A stretch of DNA of 7,020 nucleotides from DASVDK01 sp036381125 [NCBI: Thermodesulfobacteriota bacterium]. GTDB taxonomy: Bacteria > DASVDK01. The translations under genes were made by a program, and so were the position numbers. The stretch spans positions 1 through 7,020 of the forward strand of contig DASVDK010000317.1 in NCBI GenBank assembly GCA_036381125.1, read 5' to 3'. The notes under the pieces are model-generated. The model was not told the DNA's origin. It ran no database searches and saw only the letters and a list, made by a program, of their open reading frames with translations. Below are positions 6,220 through 7,020 of the stretch, piece by piece. Numbering within the stretch: the stretch's first letter is position 1; each line of letters opens with the position of its first letter.

Positions 6220-7020
6220 ATGTCGCTGACAGAGGCGCTACGCGCACGGCGCAAGAGGCGGGCCGCGTTGCGGGATTGCCACTCCATCGCCGACATCCGG
6301 GCCCGGGCGCGCCGGCGCATCCCGCGCTTCGCCTTCGACTTCCTCGACGGCGGCGCCGAGGACGAGTCGGCGCTGGCGCGCAGCCGTGCCGCCTGGGGGG
6401 CGATCCCGCTGACGCCGCGCGTCGGCCGCGACGTCGCGCGCCGGGACCCCGGCGTCGAGCTGTTCGGCCGCCGCTGGGCGGCGCCCTTCGGGGTGGCGCC
6501 GACGGGGCTCACCGGCCTGGCCTGGCCGGGGGCGGACCTGATGATCGCCCGCGCGGCCGCGGCGGCGAACCTCCCGGTCGCCTTCAGCACGCTGGCGACG
6601 GCAACGCTCGAGGAGGCCGCCGCGGCGGTGCCCGAGGGACACCTCTGGTTCCAGCTCTACGTGCCGAACCGGCTCGAGACCGCCTTCGACCTGATGCGCC
6701 GGGCGCGAGCGGTCGGCGTGCGCGTCATGCTCGTGACCATGGACGTCGCGGTCCTCGGCAAGCGCGAGCGGGACCTGCGCAACGGCTTCGCGCTGCCGCT
6801 GCGCCCCACGCCGCGCCTGGCCTGGGATCTCGCGACGCACCCGCGCTGGTCGCTTGCCATGCTGCGCTCCGGCCCGCCGCGCTTCGCCACCTACGCGCCC
6901 TACGCGCCGCCCGAGGCCGCGTCCGACGCCCGGGAGCTGGCCGCCTTCATCGCCTCGCAGGTCATGCCCTCGCTGACCTGGGACGTCCTGCGGCGGCTGC
7001 GCGACGCCTGGCCGGGGATC
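6220..7020 (+). CDS. FMN-dependent alpha-hydroxyacid dehydrogenase/oxidase, N-terminal part (cut by right edge)
   Basis: The first 267 residues of a protein of the glycolate oxidase, L-lactate dehydrogenase (LldD) and mandelate dehydrogenase (MdlB) family; the frame is open to the last base. The family oxidises L-2-hydroxyacids to 2-oxoacids with FMN. Visible landmarks are IPRFAFDFLDGGAEDE (34-49), PFGVAPTGLTGL (89-100), WFQLYV (143-148) with the conserved active-site Tyr147, and TMDVAVLGKRERDLRNGF (173-190) with Arg182 matching Arg164 of spinach glycolate oxidase. At the position of glycolate oxidase Tyr24 this protein has Phe41. The catalytic His/Arg pair and FMN-binding Lys lie beyond the edge and cannot be checked. 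The start ATG has GGAGGG about nine bases before it, just after the fdhE stop. Being in one run with larA suggests that a racemised hydroxyacid is its substrate; substrate and electron acceptor are otherwise unknown. Confidence 0.9.
   Translation, partial: MSLTEALRARRKRRAALRDCHSIADIRARARRRIPRFAFDFLDGGAEDESALARSRAAWGAIPLTPRVGRDVARRDPGVELFGRRWAAPFGVAPTGLTGLAWPGADLMIARAAAAANLPVAFSTLATATLEEAAAAVPEGHLWFQLYVPNRLETAFDLMRRARAVGVRVMLVTMDVAVLGKRERDLRNGFALPLRPTPRLAWDLATHPRWSLAMLRSGPPRFATYAPYAPPEAASDARELAAFIASQVMPSLTWDVLRRLRDAWPGI

Noticed and set aside
5001-6590. 529-codon minus-strand frame opposite the receptor, fdhE and flavoenzyme genes
   Set aside because: It is low-complexity antisense sequence; the plus strand encodes recognised proteins with ribosome sites and CxxC motifs.
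1-7020. CRISPR arrays, insertion sequences, prophage genes or toxin-antitoxin pairs
   Set aside because: No regularly spaced repeats, transposase motifs, phage proteins or paired small genes were seen on either strand.

Overview
The window is very GC-rich, tightly packed bacterial DNA. Almost every wobble position is G or C, and long spurious open frames run opposite the real genes. The gene content and protein flavour (a DUF222-like/HNH endonuclease, orphan PxpA, LarA, PaiB-type flavoprotein, FdhD/FdhE, FMN-dependent 2-hydroxyacid dehydrogenase) fit an uncultured soil or sediment lineage such as Candidatus Rokubacteria/Methylomirabilota, or a high-GC deltaproteobacterium or acidobacterium. 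That placement is inference from family resemblance; there is no rRNA or marker gene here.

Layout, left to right. (1) 1-563, minus strand: N-terminal 187 residues of an HNH-endonuclease family protein that runs off the left edge. (2) 564-915: divergent intergenic region without a gene, holding a perfect 18-bp palindrome at 797-814. (3) 916-1707, plus: fdhD, the sulfurtransferase that activates formate dehydrogenase. (4) 1704-2474, minus: pxpA (LamB/YcsF), convergent with fdhD and sharing the four bases CTAG. (5) 2475-2566: 92-bp divergent promoter region with overlapping inverted repeats. (6) 2567 to the right edge, plus: a five-gene, operon-like run with gaps of -4 to 20 bp. It contains larA (nickel-pincer 2-hydroxyacid racemase), a PaiB-type FMN-binding protein, a signal-less BtuF-like metal/cobalamin receptor, fdhE, and an FMN-dependent alpha-hydroxyacid dehydrogenase cut by the right edge.

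How the genes may work together. LarA interconverts the D and L forms of a 2-hydroxyacid such as lactate, and the terminal flavoenzyme would oxidise one enantiomer to the 2-oxoacid, so the run looks like a 2-hydroxyacid utilisation unit. FdhD and FdhE are the two classical maturation factors of Mo/W formate dehydrogenases. They flank the pxpA-larA block and no formate dehydrogenase structural gene is present, so they must serve an enzyme encoded elsewhere. PxpA would open 5-oxoproline to glutamate, but its usual partners PxpB and PxpC are not here. No complete new defence or mobile system is visible. The most unusual points are the mixed operon, the signal-less receptor, the Tyr-to-Phe change in the flavoenzyme active site, and the two palindromic regulatory regions.
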